A DNA stretch of 64,000 nt, taken from contig CANLXM010000003.1 of the NCBI GenBank assembly GCA_947495165.1, forward strand, positions 62,001-126,000. The letters run 5' to 3'. Position 1 is the first letter of the stretch. Every line of letters begins with the position of its first letter. Origin of the DNA: an uncultured Cellulomonadaceae bacterium. Its GTDB lineage: Bacteria; Actinomycetota; Actinomycetes; Actinomycetales; Cellulomonadaceae. Both the position numbers and the translations under genes were made by a program. A model generated the notes under the pieces. The model had not been told where the DNA came from, searched no databases, and was given only the letters and a program-made list of their open reading frames with translations. Positions 37,291 through 46,146 of the stretch are shown here, in pieces.

Positions 37291-37440
37291 GTGCTTGCTG
37301 CCACTCTGCTGGCCTCGGAGAAGGTCCAGGTCACCGAGCTCCCGATCGAGCCCCTCGCGTACGGCGGCATCACGCTCGTCGCGCTCCTGGCTCTGCTGGG
37401 CGCGACGTACGCGTTCCGCAGCGCGGGCAACCGCCACTGA
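37291..37440 (+). CDS. Small single-pass membrane protein between proA and nadD
   Basis: A 49-codon ORF with a strong AGGAGG ribosome-binding site at ideal spacing before the GTG at 37291. The product has a short N-terminal part (LAATLLASEKVQVTELPIEP), one TM helix (YGGITLVALLALLGATYAF) and a short basic tail ending RSAGNRH. It has no known domain. A TAGGAC hexamer near 37218 may be its promoter. It precedes nadD by 38 nt and is likely co-transcribed with it. Confidence 0.75.
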   Translation: MLAATLLASEKVQVTELPIEPLAYGGITLVALLALLGATYAFRSAGNRH

Positions 37441-37478
37441 CCTCTGCGTAACCCGCGACCGACTGCTCCCAGGGACGG

Positions 37479-38087
37479 ATGCCTGTGCCTCGACCTCGTA
37501 TCGGCGTGATGGGTGGGACCTTCGATCCCATCCACCACGGCCACCTGGTCGCCGCCAGCGAGGTCCAGGCGTGGTTCGACCTCGACGAGGTCGTGTTCGT
37601 CCCCACGGGGCGCCCGACGTTCAAGCTCGACCAGGACGTCTCCGCCGCCGAGCACCGGTACCTGATGACGGTGATCGCTACCGCGTCCAACCCGCGCTTC
37701 ACCGTGAGCCGCGTGGACGTGGACCGCGACGCCGTCACCTTCACGATCGACACGCTGCGCGACCTGCGGGCCGAGCGCCCCGACGCGGAGCTGTTCTTCA
37801 TCACCGGCGCCGACGCGATCACGCAGATCCTGACCTGGAAGGATCCGCAGGAACTGTTCAAGTTGGCGCACTTTGTTGCCGTTACACGACCAGGGCATCG
37901 TCTGTCGCTCGAGGGGTTGGCGCCGGAGGCCGTGACCGCGGTCGAGATCCCGGCGCTGGCGATCTCCTCGACAGACTGCCGGGCCCGTGCCCGCAAGGGC
38001 GAGCCCGTCTGGTACCTGGTGCCGGACGGGGTTGTCCAGTACATCAGCAAGCACCGCCTCTACCGGGATCCTGACGATGAGCACTGA
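37479..38087 (+). CDS. nadD: Nicotinate-nucleotide adenylyltransferase
   Basis: Adenylates nicotinate mononucleotide in NAD synthesis, 202 aa. [20 protein letters not shown] holds the nucleotidyltransferase HxGH motif, and [28 protein letters not shown] is the family C-terminal motif (SST/S-R). The ATG at 37479 gives the normal length. It overlaps the next gene by 11 nt. Confidence 0.95.
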   Translation: MPVPRPRIGVMGGTFDPIHHGHLVAASEVQAWFDLDEVVFVPTGRPTFKLDQDVSAAEHRYLMTVIATASNPRFTVSRVDVDRDAVTFTIDTLRDLRAERPDAELFFITGADAITQILTWKDPQELFKLAHFVAVTRPGHRLSLEGLAPEAVTAVEIPALAISSTDCRARARKGEPVWYLVPDGVVQYISKHRLYRDPDDEH

Positions 38088-39759
38088 GCACGGCGGCGAC
38101 GCCGGCACCCGCGACGCCCGCGCCACCCGCGCGCAGGCGCTCCCGACGCGACGCTCGCTGCACGCTCGCCCCGAACCCGCCGACCACCGCGCCGACGGTC
38201 GCCCCGTCAACGGCGACACCCGGTCGGCGAACGAGTCGACCAGCGCGCCCTTGACCCGCCGCCAGCTGCGCGAGCTCGCCCTCGCCCAGGAGCGCGAGAT
38301 GGAGCGCCTGCACGCCCGCGCTGAGCATAAGAACGCTCCCTCCTCCTCCGGAGAGGCGACGGCGGATCGTCCGACGGCAGAGCGCGCCAGCGCACGTCCG
38401 TTCGCCCCCGAGCGGGCCCAGCAGGCCGAGCGGTCGCCCGAGGTGGCCAAGCCCGCCGCACCCGCGCGGCCGCCGGTTCAAGCCCCGGTGGTTCCTGAGC
38501 GTCCTGCGCCGGTGGAGCGGCCTGCGGCTGCGGCCCGTCCGGCGGCTGCGGAGCGGCCCGCTCCCACCGAGCGTCCGGCTGCGACCGAGCGCCCTGCTCT
38601 CCCCGAGCGTGCCGTGCCGCGTCCGGCCCCGACGGCGCGCGTCGCGTGGACCCCGACGGGCCCAGCGACCTCAACATCGTCGCCCACGGGTGCCGTCCCG
38701 GCCGTGCCGTCGCCCGAGCCCGCCGACGTCCCGGTGCCCCAGCGCAGCCGGTCCGCAGAGGCCGCTGCTGCCCGCGCCGCCGCCGTTCCGCCGCCCAGCC
38801 ACGGCGCCGTCCGCTCGAGCGCCGCCGACGCGTGGGCCGCCCGCCGCCAGCAGGCGCCCGTGGTCGCGCCGCCCGCCTCGACCGGCGCCATCCGCAGCGT
38901 CGACGAGACCGGCCAGATCACCCCCGCGCGTCCCGTGCGGATGCCCACGGACCAGATCCCCGCGATCGCGCCCGACGACGCCCCGTCCCGCCCGCAGCCC
39001 GAGGGCCCGCCGCAGCGCGTCGGCGTCCGCGAGGGTGCCGCCCGCGCGATGTCCGAGGCACAGCCGCGCGTCTACCCGGCCGGCGCGACGCCGCCGAACC
39101 CCGCCGTCCCGGAGGGGCAGCGCACCCCGCTGGCCAGCGCGCCGTGGCCGCAGAGCGCGCCCGGTGGTCCTGGTGCGGCTGGCGTCGCTGCGCCGGGCGT
39201 TGCTGGTGCCGCCGCGGGGACTGCCGCTGCCGCCGGTGCGTTCGGGGCTGCTCACGCTCCGGCGCCGACCGCGCCTGCCGCGCCGTCGGGCTGGCGTCCG
39301 GACACTGCACCCGCGCAGCCGGTCGCCCCGCAGCAGCCCGCGCAGCCGGCTCAGCCGGTGAGCTGGAACGCCAGCGGCCAGGCGCAGTGGCCCGCGATGA
39401 ACCAGCAGGCGCCGTCCGCCCCGAGTGAGCAGCCCACCCAACTGCACGCCGCCGTCCCGAGCGACGCCGACGAGCCCGAGGTTCCGTTCGCGCCCGCGTG
39501 GCCGAGCCTCGGCCTGGCCGCCCAGCCCGCGGCGTCGCCCGGCGCCGTGCGCGACGTCCCCGAGGACGACGGCCTCGACGAGGACGAGGCTGAGGAGAGC
39601 TGGCTCACCTACACGCCGCTGCAGTACCTGATCCTCGTGGTCGTCGGGCTCGTGCTCGGCGCGATCGTCTGGCAGCTCATGAGCGCTTCCGGCGAGACGG
39701 CGGATGCACTCAGCGCTAGCGTCGCGATCATCGACCTCGTCCGACCCCCCGGGGTCTGA
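38077..39759 (+). CDS. Pro/Ala-rich protein with one C-terminal membrane anchor
   Basis: A 560-aa protein of unknown function. Residues 60-100 hold a charged helix ([18 protein letters not shown]). About 380 residues of disordered Pro/Ala-rich sequence follow, including repeated ERPA units (nt 38500-38630). A highly acidic patch ([13 protein letters not shown]) then precedes a single TM helix ([19 protein letters not shown]). The bulk is therefore probably cytoplasmic with the short C terminus outside. Its place between nadD and rsfS is common for such proteins in related Micrococcales as far as I know, but no role is established. Confidence 0.7.
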   Translation: MSTEHGGDAGTRDARATRAQALPTRRSLHARPEPADHRADGRPVNGDTRSANESTSAPLTRRQLRELALAQEREMERLHARAEHKNAPSSSGEATADRPTAERASARPFAPERAQQAERSPEVAKPAAPARPPVQAPVVPERPAPVERPAAAARPAAAERPAPTERPAATERPALPERAVPRPAPTARVAWTPTGPATSTSSPTGAVPAVPSPEPADVPVPQRSRSAEAAAARAAAVPPPSHGAVRSSAADAWAARRQQAPVVAPPASTGAIRSVDETGQITPARPVRMPTDQIPAIAPDDAPSRPQPEGPPQRVGVREGAARAMSEAQPRVYPAGATPPNPAVPEGQRTPLASAPWPQSAPGGPGAAGVAAPGVAGAAAGTAAAAGAFGAAHAPAPTAPAAPSGWRPDTAPAQPVAPQQPAQPAQPVSWNASGQAQWPAMNQQAPSAPSEQPTQLHAAVPSDADEPEVPFAPAWPSLGLAAQPAASPGAVRDVPEDDGLDEDEAEESWLTYTPLQYLILVVVGLVLGAIVWQLMSASGETADALSASVAIIDLVRPPGV

Positions 39760-39833
39760 CCCCCGCGGGCTGGTCGGTCCAGCCCCACGTGTGCCCGGTG
39801 CCGCCGGGTTCGCCGTCTATCTGAAGGAGAACC

Positions 39834-40253
39834 ATGCCCGCCACCGAGCGTGCCGAAGAACTGGCCGTCATCGCGGCCCGCGCCGCTGCCGACGTCAAGG
39901 CCGAGGAGATCATCGCCCTCGATGTCAGCGAGCAGCTCGCCCTGACCGACGTGTTCCTGATCGCGTCGGGCAAGACCGACCGCCAGGTGCTCGCCATCGT
40001 CGACGCGATCGACGAGGCCCTGCACAAGGTGGGCGTCAAGACGCTGCGCCGCGAGGGCCAGCAGGAAGCCCACTGGGTGCTGCTCGACTACGGCGACATC
40101 GTCGTGCACGTCCAGCAGGCCGAGGACCGCGTGTACTACGCGCTCGAGCGCCTGTGGAAGGACTGCCCCGAGGTCACCCTGCCCGCGGACCTGCACGACC
40201 GCGTGACCGAGGACGGCCCTGCCGAGGACGGCTCGGGCGAGCCCACCGCGTGA
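39834..40253 (+). CDS. rsfS: Ribosome silencing factor
   Basis: A 139-aa RsfS/DUF143 protein that binds L14 and blocks subunit joining when nutrients are low. Conserved stretches are DVSEQLALTDVFLIASGKTDRQV, LRREGQQEAHWVLLDYGDIVVHV and YYALERLW. GAAGGAGA precedes the ATG at 39834. Its stop overlaps the following GTG as GTGA. Confidence 0.95.
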   Translation: MPATERAEELAVIAARAAADVKAEEIIALDVSEQLALTDVFLIASGKTDRQVLAIVDAIDEALHKVGVKTLRREGQQEAHWVLLDYGDIVVHVQQAEDRVYYALERLWKDCPEVTLPADLHDRVTEDGPAEDGSGEPTA

Positions 40254-40930
40254 GCGCCCGCACCCTCGTGCTGCTGCGGCACGGCCGGACCGCGTACAAC
40301 GCGGCCGGCCGGCTGCAGGGCCAGGTCGACATCCCGCTCGACGACGTCGGGCGCTGGCAGGCCGACGAGTCCGCCCGGGCGCTGCTCACCCGGGAGACCC
40401 CGGCGCTCATCGTGACGTCCGACCTGGGGCGCGCCGCGGACACCGCGCGCGTGCTGGGCGAGGCCGCCGGCGTGCGCGTGGTCGCCGACGAGCGCCTGCG
40501 CGAGCGCGGCTTCGGGGCGTGGGAGGGCATGCTGCGTGAGGAGATGCTCGCGGGCTGGCCCGAGGAGTTCGCGGCCTGGCGCAAGGGCGAGGAGCCGACG
40601 ACGACGGGCGCCGAGACGCGGTCGGCCGTCGGTGTGCGGATGGTCGAAGCCATCGAGGAGCACGTCGCCGGGCTGCAGGCGGGGGAGACCCTTGTCGTGG
40701 TCTCGCACGGCGCCGCGATCTCGATCGCGATCACCGCGCTGCTCGGGCTCGACCCCGACGGTTGGAAGGGCGTCCAGGGCGCGCACAACGCGCACTGGTC
40801 CGTGCTGCACGCGTCCGGCGCCGCTGCGACGCCCGCCTGGCGGCTCGCCGCGCACAACATCGGGCCCGACTTCGCGCCCGACCACTGGGCTGCCGGACCG
40901 GATTGGCAATCCGCGGCATCCTCCGTCTAG
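40250..40930 (+). CDS. Histidine phosphatase family protein
   Basis: A 226-aa phosphoglycerate-mutase-like phosphatase. LLRHGRTAYNAAGRLQG contains the catalytic RHG histidine, SDLGRAADTA the second arginine, the ERGFGAWEG segment the acid, and VVSHGAAI the second histidine. The GTG at 40250 overlaps the rsfS stop; the longer open frame is not used. The nadD-rsfS-phosphatase order is typical of Actinobacteria. Substrate unknown. Confidence 0.92.
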   Translation: MSARTLVLLRHGRTAYNAAGRLQGQVDIPLDDVGRWQADESARALLTRETPALIVTSDLGRAADTARVLGEAAGVRVVADERLRERGFGAWEGMLREEMLAGWPEEFAAWRKGEEPTTTGAETRSAVGVRMVEAIEEHVAGLQAGETLVVVSHGAAISIAITALLGLDPDGWKGVQGAHNAHWSVLHASGAAATPAWRLAAHNIGPDFAPDHWAAGPDWQSAASSV

Positions 40931-40976
40931 ACTTGCGGAGCCCGGTTACGGCCGGGTGGTGATCCGCAAGGATCGC

Positions 40977-41049
40977 GGGGCTGTGGCGCAGCTGGTAGCG
41001 CACCTGCATGGCATGCAGGGGGTCAGGGGTTCGAGTCCCCTCAGCTCCA
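40977..41049 (+). tRNA. tRNA-Ala (GGC)
   Basis: A 73-nt cloverleaf. Acceptor GGGGCTG pairs with CAGCTCC (one G-U), the D arm is GCGC/GCGC, and the anticodon stem CCTGC/GCAGG holds the loop ATGGCAT with anticodon GGC. The T arm AGGGG-TTCGAGT-CCCCT is perfect and the discriminator is A. CCA is not encoded. The accessory region begins directly after it. Confidence 0.96.
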
Positions 41050-41057
41050 CGTTTGAG

Positions 41058-41090
41058 AAGAACCCCCGGCCTGTGGCTGGGGGTTCTTTT
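41058..41090 (+). terminator. tRNA-Ala terminator
   Basis: AAGAACCCCC (41058-41067) pairs with GGGGGTTCTT (41079-41088) around an 11-nt loop and runs into a T-rich tail: a textbook intrinsic terminator 9 nt after the tRNA. Confidence 0.9.
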
Positions 41091-41136
41091 CGTTTCTTTG
41101 GCCCGTTGGGTTGTGTGGGTCTGCTCGGGTGTGCGG

Positions 41137-41520
41137 TCAGGGTGCGGTCGCCGCTGCCGGCTCTGGGAGGTCGTCTGCGGCCTGAAGCATGCGGGTGATC
41201 TCAAGCCATCGGCGCAGGAACTGCGGCTCGTCGAGACGGCGCCGGCGCATCCATGACGTGAGCTCGGTGTTGCACTTGCTCGCGTTGCAGGACGCGCACG
41301 CGGGGACGACGTTGTCGAGCGTGTAGCGGCCGCCGCGGGAGATCGGAAGGACGCAATCCTTCTGCAGCGCGACACCGTCACCGCCGCAGTAGGCGCAGCA
41401 GGCCCACCCCTCGAGGATGCGGAACCACTGGTCGTTCGTCAGGTCGCTGCCCGAGGCGGCTACGCGCTTGGTGCGGCGGCGTGCGGCGCGGGCGCGGCGG
41501 GTTTGGCGGACGGCGGGCAT
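41137..41520 (-). CDS. HNH endonuclease-like protein
   Basis: A 127-aa protein with an Arg-rich N terminus and an HNH/zinc domain: CAYCG, then QKDCVLPISRGGRYTLDNVVPACASCNASK. The two CxxC pairs would hold structural zinc. The first catalytic residue, usually His in the DH pair, is Cys here (DCVLP). The asparagine and the downstream CNxxK are intact. The ATG at 41520 lies 6 nt after TAGCCT, a leaderless arrangement. Its GC content is closer to the host than the operon to its right, so it may have arrived separately. Confidence 0.85.
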   Translation of the reverse strand: MPAVRQTRRARAARRRTKRVAASGSDLTNDQWFRILEGWACCAYCGGDGVALQKDCVLPISRGGRYTLDNVVPACASCNASKCNTELTSWMRRRRLDEPQFLRRWLEITRMLQAADDLPEPAAATAP

Positions 41521-41955
41521 GGGGCGAGGCTAGCAGCGGTGGCTGACCGATTTTGCGGCGTCATGACCGGGTGGAGTCCTTCGCTCTGTGGACGACTCGC
41601 GAGCGGCAGAGGCTGCGGAGCTGTGGACTCCGCTGGTGATCTTATTCGTGACGGTGGCTGAGCGGGACGACCACGGATCCGGCGGGCCTCGTTGGCAAAT
41701 CGATCCTCGTCGTGCGTCGTGGCAGCGAGACCTAACTGGTGGCATCGACACGACTAGATAGTCGGGGACGGTTCCGGCTGGGAGTCAGCCATGTTTCGAT
41801 CGCTCCGATGCCTCGCTCGAAGCCGACCGCAGCAAACCAATCGACCAGATGAAGACCCGCAGATCAAGCGTCAGCGGTGCAGGTTTGGCGCGACGCCAAC
41901 ACGTCAGTCGCTCAAGTAGCGAAGCAAGGCCTGGGCCACGATGCCCTTGCTCGCG
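41521..41955. other. Region without a convincing gene, likely decayed coding sequence
   Basis: 435 bp between the HNH gene and the PIN gene. Short protein-like frames occur on both strands without good starts: plus 41588-41761 (GTG start, 57 aa, containing LWTPLVILFVTVAERDD), and a minus-strand stretch around 41730-41860 reading DWFAAVGFERGIGAIETWL before a stop. They look like remnants of different genes. I recognise neither. The only transcription signal I identify is the HNH leaderless promoter at its left edge. Confidence 0.5.
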
Positions 41956-42591
41956 CTACCTCGATGGGGTGGGCACCCGAAAGAATGCTTGCCCTGTCAC
42001 CGTTTCCGGCCCAGTGAAGTGGCTTCTATTGACTGTCTTCCAGATCTGGAACAACTCGTTTGGCGGGGTGTCTCCGGCCAGGCGCAGCAATGAGGCTGTG
42101 AATGACAACGAAGGAACCTGACGGTGCCTCGCGTATCGCACGCCTGAGACATCCGTCATTAGCATAGGTAGCCCGAGTCTGATCGCAACGGCGATGGACT
42201 CGGCTTCCCCAATGTGTAGACCGTCTACGGGCGCGTGCCCAGGGCTCATGTCCGACTCTGACGAGCCTTGTGATACGGGTGGACCCGCCGGCAAGGTGCC
42301 GGCCTCGAGGTGGAGACGAGCGGTCGCCCTCTCGGGCTCATCGCGTCGTAGGAACCCGATATTGACGAGTGAGTCATGGCCACCACCCTTTGCGAACACA
42401 ATCGCCGCCTTGGCTCTCGGATCACTTGAGAGGCGCAAGGAGTTGCGCTGTAGCTCCTTGCGTACGCTAGGCGTTACGCCGACCCGACCATCAAAGGCAG
42501 CCCACAGGAGTCGTGGTCCATTCGGCGCGGCGCCAAAGCACATGATGAGGCTCGTGTCAGCGACCCATTCGGCTGTGCGTTCTGAGGCCAT
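41956..42591 (-). CDS. PIN-like domain nuclease
   Basis: A 211-aa protein with the acidic pattern of PIN/DUF3368-like nucleases: Asp in WVADTSLIMCFGA near the N terminus, GEAESIAVAI in the second half, and Asp in MLMTDVSGVRYA. These residues would bind the metals for RNA or DNA cleavage. The ATG at 42591 overlaps the upstream stop as TGATG (GTG at 42594 is also possible), so it is the last gene of the coupled operon. No antitoxin-like gene is adjacent; a role as effector is inferred. Confidence 0.65.
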   Translation of the reverse strand: MASERTAEWVADTSLIMCFGAAPNGPRLLWAAFDGRVGVTPSVRKELQRNSLRLSSDPRAKAAIVFAKGGGHDSLVNIGFLRRDEPERATARLHLEAGTLPAGPPVSQGSSESDMSPGHAPVDGLHIGEAESIAVAIRLGLPMLMTDVSGVRYARHRQVPSLSFTASLLRLAGDTPPNELFQIWKTVNRSHFTGPETVTGQAFFRVPTPSR

Positions 42592-43727
42592 CACAAAGCA
42601 GACCCGATCTCTGAGCGTTCGGCCTGCGCCACCATGAGGCGCAACTGATGGTCACGGACGACGTCGTCTCGCAGTGCCCAAGGATCGTCAGCCCAAACGG
42701 GCCAACCGTCCTGTTGTAGGCGCACGGAAACGTTTGGATCGCTATCGATACTCGTAACTCGGCCTTCGGCGTCATAGCAAACGACCGGCTGATCGTTCTG
42801 CAGGCTCTCTAACTCGCGCTCAAGGGTCTGGGTGAGCGCCGCGGCGCGGGCACCCGAGGTGTCCCACTGGTACACACCTGCGTCAACAAGTAACTGCTGG
42901 AGTCCCGCCCGCCACCAACGCGTGCCGAGGAACGTGCTCAACGGCCCATCGTAACGAGCGCTGGTTAGCAGATCGGTGATGCGATCGAACGACTCGAGGG
43001 AAATTCCTAGAAGATTGGCCGCGTGGTAACGTGATACAAGAAACGTCGGGTACGGCAACACTCGGTGTGCCAGCCAGCGCAGGTAGCTGCGTCCCTGAGA
43101 GTTCCGCGCGAGTGCATGCGCTGGTGGCCGGCAATCCTCGATCTGTGCTACTGCAGTATCCGTCCAGTGAGCCTGAGGGAGCTGGAGCCATGAAGCCCCT
43201 GAATCTTGGGACAAGGAAACGTCGCCGGGGAGGGACCGAGCCGCTTGCGCCATCTCGACAAGGCGACTTGGGAATAGCTCTTTCTGGCGCTCGAAAACCC
43301 ACTCAAGATCGTGCTGACTCGCAGTGAGTGACTCGCGCATACTGGAAGGGAGGTCCCCGGCGAGGCTCCCGAGCGCGCCCGTGTGGAGGGTGACCGCAAA
43401 GCTGGGCAACTCAGAGCCTGCCAGCTCGGATGCCTCGTTGGTGCGCCGAGTCTGGCTGCGGAACGATGCGGCTACAGCCAGTCCGTCACGGTTAGCCATA
43501 GAAGCGGGTACGGAGAGTGTCGACAAGACGGCTTCTTCCCAGTCGGCCCCAAGATACTCGTCTACGCTGACCAGGTCGAAACTCCACAGGTCGGAGAGCT
43601 CCACCTCCAGCGGGTGAACCGTCTCAATGGTCGCTACGTCTCGCAAAGTGCGTTGCAGGGCAGCATGCCGTTCTGGCTCGTCGTCGACCAATAGAATCCT
43701 CGGCCGTTCTACAGCATTCAAAAGCAC
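42591..43727 (-). CDS. Receiver-like protein with an unrecognised C-terminal region
   Basis: A 378-aa protein. Residues 9-120 resemble a response-regulator receiver: RILLVDDEPERH with the acidic pair Asp15-Asp16, and a candidate phospho-acceptor Asp56 in DLVSVDEYLG. The canonical Lys is not clear. Residues 130-378 match nothing I know; they are rich in Trp and Leu (SYLRWLAHRVLPYP, FLGTRWWRAGLQQLLVDAG). There is no HTH. The start is the GTG at 43727 with GGAGG 4 nt upstream, 10 nt after the kinase-like gene. A much longer open frame upstream is spurious. Confidence 0.7.
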   Translation of the reverse strand: MLLNAVERPRILLVDDEPERHAALQRTLRDVATIETVHPLEVELSDLWSFDLVSVDEYLGADWEEAVLSTLSVPASMANRDGLAVAASFRSQTRRTNEASELAGSELPSFAVTLHTGALGSLAGDLPSSMRESLTASQHDLEWVFERQKELFPSRLVEMAQAARSLPGDVSLSQDSGASWLQLPQAHWTDTAVAQIEDCRPPAHALARNSQGRSYLRWLAHRVLPYPTFLVSRYHAANLLGISLESFDRITDLLTSARYDGPLSTFLGTRWWRAGLQQLLVDAGVYQWDTSGARAAALTQTLERELESLQNDQPVVCYDAEGRVTSIDSDPNVSVRLQQDGWPVWADDPWALRDDVVRDHQLRLMVAQAERSEIGSAL

Positions 43728-43737
43728 TGCGCCTCCG

Positions 43738-46146
43738 TTAGCGTGATGGTAGGGATACGTCGATTGTGGTTGCCATGCCCGATTCGGGCTCTGTAAACGC
43801 GACAATTCCACCATACTCCTCAACGATTCTGCGAGTGAGGGGAAGTCCCAATCCGAGGCCTTGCCCAAGGACAGCGTCCACGGAACTGGTGGTTGACTCG
43901 AACGGTCTGAACCATCGCTCGGAATCCACAACATCCACCGCAGTGCCCGTGTTGGACACACGCATCGTGACACTGTCGGAGCCGGCGATGGTACTGACCA
44001 AAACAACGCGGTCGGGAATGTCTGGTATTGATGCCGCTCTGATTGCATTGCTGATGAGGTTCGTCAAAATCACATTGACTTCAGCGGGGAACATTGGAAG
44101 CGTCCGCACGCCTGGATCTGTTGCATCAATGAGCCGGACTCCGCGTGCCGCGGCGGTTGGCCCTAGAAGCCGGAAAGCCGTTGCAACGCGTTCCTGGACG
44201 ATCTGCTTTGACCGTCGCCGGCGCGCCTCGGCATCCAAACTGTCTGACAGGTACACAGCTTGCCGCTCCAATGCAGCGATCATTTCCCACTGCGCGCGCC
44301 TGGCGATCCGAAGGTCTGCTCCGATATGCGGATGTTCTTCAATCAACTGGTCAAGCAGGTCGACGATCGTGCGTGCTTGACCTAAGACGCCATTGATTTC
44401 ATGAACAAACGCGCCCATCTGTGTTCCTATGCTTGCGAGGACACGAATCTGGGATTGTTCGTCTCGCGCTGCATCCGCGACATCCCCGACCTCTTCGATC
44501 GCGGCCGCGATCACGTTGAGGGCTCGGTCGACCTGAGGTGTAGTCACTGGCATTGAGGCTCTGAGCGAAGCGGCCGCTGATCGGCCTGCGCCGACCCAGT
44601 TTGTAAGCCGCTCGCTCGGAGTCATCTGTTCCGTACGACGGGATCCATCCGGCTCGCCCACTTTCGGTGCAAGCAGACCATCGTGGAGGTCGCGCTTTTC
44701 ATGCTTGCGCTCCCGCTCCTTGAGTTCCCTTGTGGCAATCCCAACTGACGCCCGCACGCGGACGGACAGATCTACACCCCGTCGCACAATTGCCTGCATC
44801 GACTCAAATGCTTGATTCGGAAGGTAGCCCTCGCGATTCACTACCATCTCGAGACCATGGCTACTTGCGTCCAGTAAGAAGACGCCTCCAAAGTATGAGG
44901 ACCCGGGCCGGACGTACACGCGCTCATCTGACGATGGCTTTTCCAAGGGCGCGGAGACACCGTCGAAGGAGTCATCGTCCTCGCCTAGGCGAGCTCGTCT
45001 CGTATAGTCGGCATCGATGCCCAACCAGTCATTTCGGGCGGATCCATACGGCAGAACGCGAAATCCTTCAGAGTAAATTCGAACGCCCGAAGCGTCTTTC
45101 GCGAAGCGATCAAGCAGTTGCGGCATCTTGTTGCCTGTTGTTGAGCCATCTCTTACGAAAATGCGCGCGACAAACTCCGGGCCTGAGTCCCGACGATCCG
45201 TCGAGAAATCGTATGTCGTCGCGGACGGATTCTGACGCTGCGTGAGCACCGAGGGCGTCATTCGGTATTGAACTGAGGCACGGGACGCGTTAATCTCGAT
45301 CATCCAGTTGGTGTGTGAGAGTAGAGTTGGCCATTGTGCTTCCGTGCCCGAGAACTCGCCAGAAAGCTCAACGGTAAATCCTGGATCCCGTTTGGACGAA
45401 TCTGAGACCTTCACTTTTTGCAAGAGGTGAGGCCCGGGAAATAGTGATTGACGAACCGGCTCGGTCAGGGCGACATCAGGTCGTGTCGAGCGAACCTCTC
45501 GGAGGAACCTATTTAGCTGGGCAGTGCTCCACTCGACATGCAGTTTGGTGATGTCGAAGTGTGTGCCTGTTGTGACGGTCTCGGTTTGTACCGGCACCAC
45601 CGCAATCTCTCGCGTTGATTCGATACTGCGCTCACTGCGCTCGATTGCCTGCCAGTCGATACTCGCCACGAAGCCGGCGGCCTTCGGTTTTCGACCGAGA
45701 ACCGCGTTGTTTGGTACCGACTCGACGCGTAGGGACCCACCCAGCTTGTGCGCGGAGAGGCGACCGATTCCTTTGGCTCCAGTGAAGCGACGCCGGTATC
45801 TAGGGCTGCGACGCGATCCTCCTTCCTTGCTGCGTCCGGCGATTCTGAGGAACTTGACCTCAAAGTCCTCGCGAGTCATTCCATGGCCGTCATCGGATAT
45901 GGTAATCCGCCCGTCATTCTGCAATTCTTCACCGTGGACCACCACGCGGGTGGCGTCGGCGTCGTACGCATTCTTGATGAGCTCCACGACGGCTGTGCTG
46001 TCGCGCCCTACAAGAAGAGCGCCGAGTTCTCTCAAGAGGTGCGTGTCGACGGTGAAGGCTAGCCGATCGGCGCCATCGGTGCGCAGAAGCGCGTTCTCGT
46101 CCTCCGGGCGCTTCTCGGTCACTCCCCGTTCTGTGTCGCTTGCCAT
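43738..46146 (-). CDS. Dual GHKL protein: N-terminal Hsp90/MORC-like ATPase plus C-terminal histidine-kinase-like module
   Basis: An 802-aa soluble protein. The N-terminal ATPase has the Bergerat motifs VELIKNAYDADATRV, ISDDGHGM and TGAKGIGRLSAHKLG (residues about 50-135). A middle region of about 350 residues follows. The C-terminal third is histidine-kinase-like: His582 in GAFVHEING, N-box NLISNAIRAA, then VSNTGTAVD and GLGLGLPLTRRIVEEYGG. In this second ATPase the G1 aspartate is replaced by Asn. The ATG at 46146 overlaps the methyltransferase gene by 28 nt; a GTG at 46122 would give a GTGA overlap. Confidence 0.8.
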   Translation of the reverse strand: MASDTERGVTEKRPEDENALLRTDGADRLAFTVDTHLLRELGALLVGRDSTAVVELIKNAYDADATRVVVHGEELQNDGRITISDDGHGMTREDFEVKFLRIAGRSKEGGSRRSPRYRRRFTGAKGIGRLSAHKLGGSLRVESVPNNAVLGRKPKAAGFVASIDWQAIERSERSIESTREIAVVPVQTETVTTGTHFDITKLHVEWSTAQLNRFLREVRSTRPDVALTEPVRQSLFPGPHLLQKVKVSDSSKRDPGFTVELSGEFSGTEAQWPTLLSHTNWMIEINASRASVQYRMTPSVLTQRQNPSATTYDFSTDRRDSGPEFVARIFVRDGSTTGNKMPQLLDRFAKDASGVRIYSEGFRVLPYGSARNDWLGIDADYTRRARLGEDDDSFDGVSAPLEKPSSDERVYVRPGSSYFGGVFLLDASSHGLEMVVNREGYLPNQAFESMQAIVRRGVDLSVRVRASVGIATRELKERERKHEKRDLHDGLLAPKVGEPDGSRRTEQMTPSERLTNWVGAGRSAAASLRASMPVTTPQVDRALNVIAAAIEEVGDVADAARDEQSQIRVLASIGTQMGAFVHEINGVLGQARTIVDLLDQLIEEHPHIGADLRIARRAQWEMIAALERQAVYLSDSLDAEARRRRSKQIVQERVATAFRLLGPTAAARGVRLIDATDPGVRTLPMFPAEVNVILTNLISNAIRAASIPDIPDRVVLVSTIAGSDSVTMRVSNTGTAVDVVDSERWFRPFESTTSSVDAVLGQGLGLGLPLTRRIVEEYGGIVAFTEPESGMATTIDVSLPSR

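Noticed and set aside
41530..41751. A 73-codon minus-strand frame beside the HNH gene
   Set aside because: Ser/Arg-rich composition without conserved features or a ribosome-binding site; treated as part of the degenerate region.
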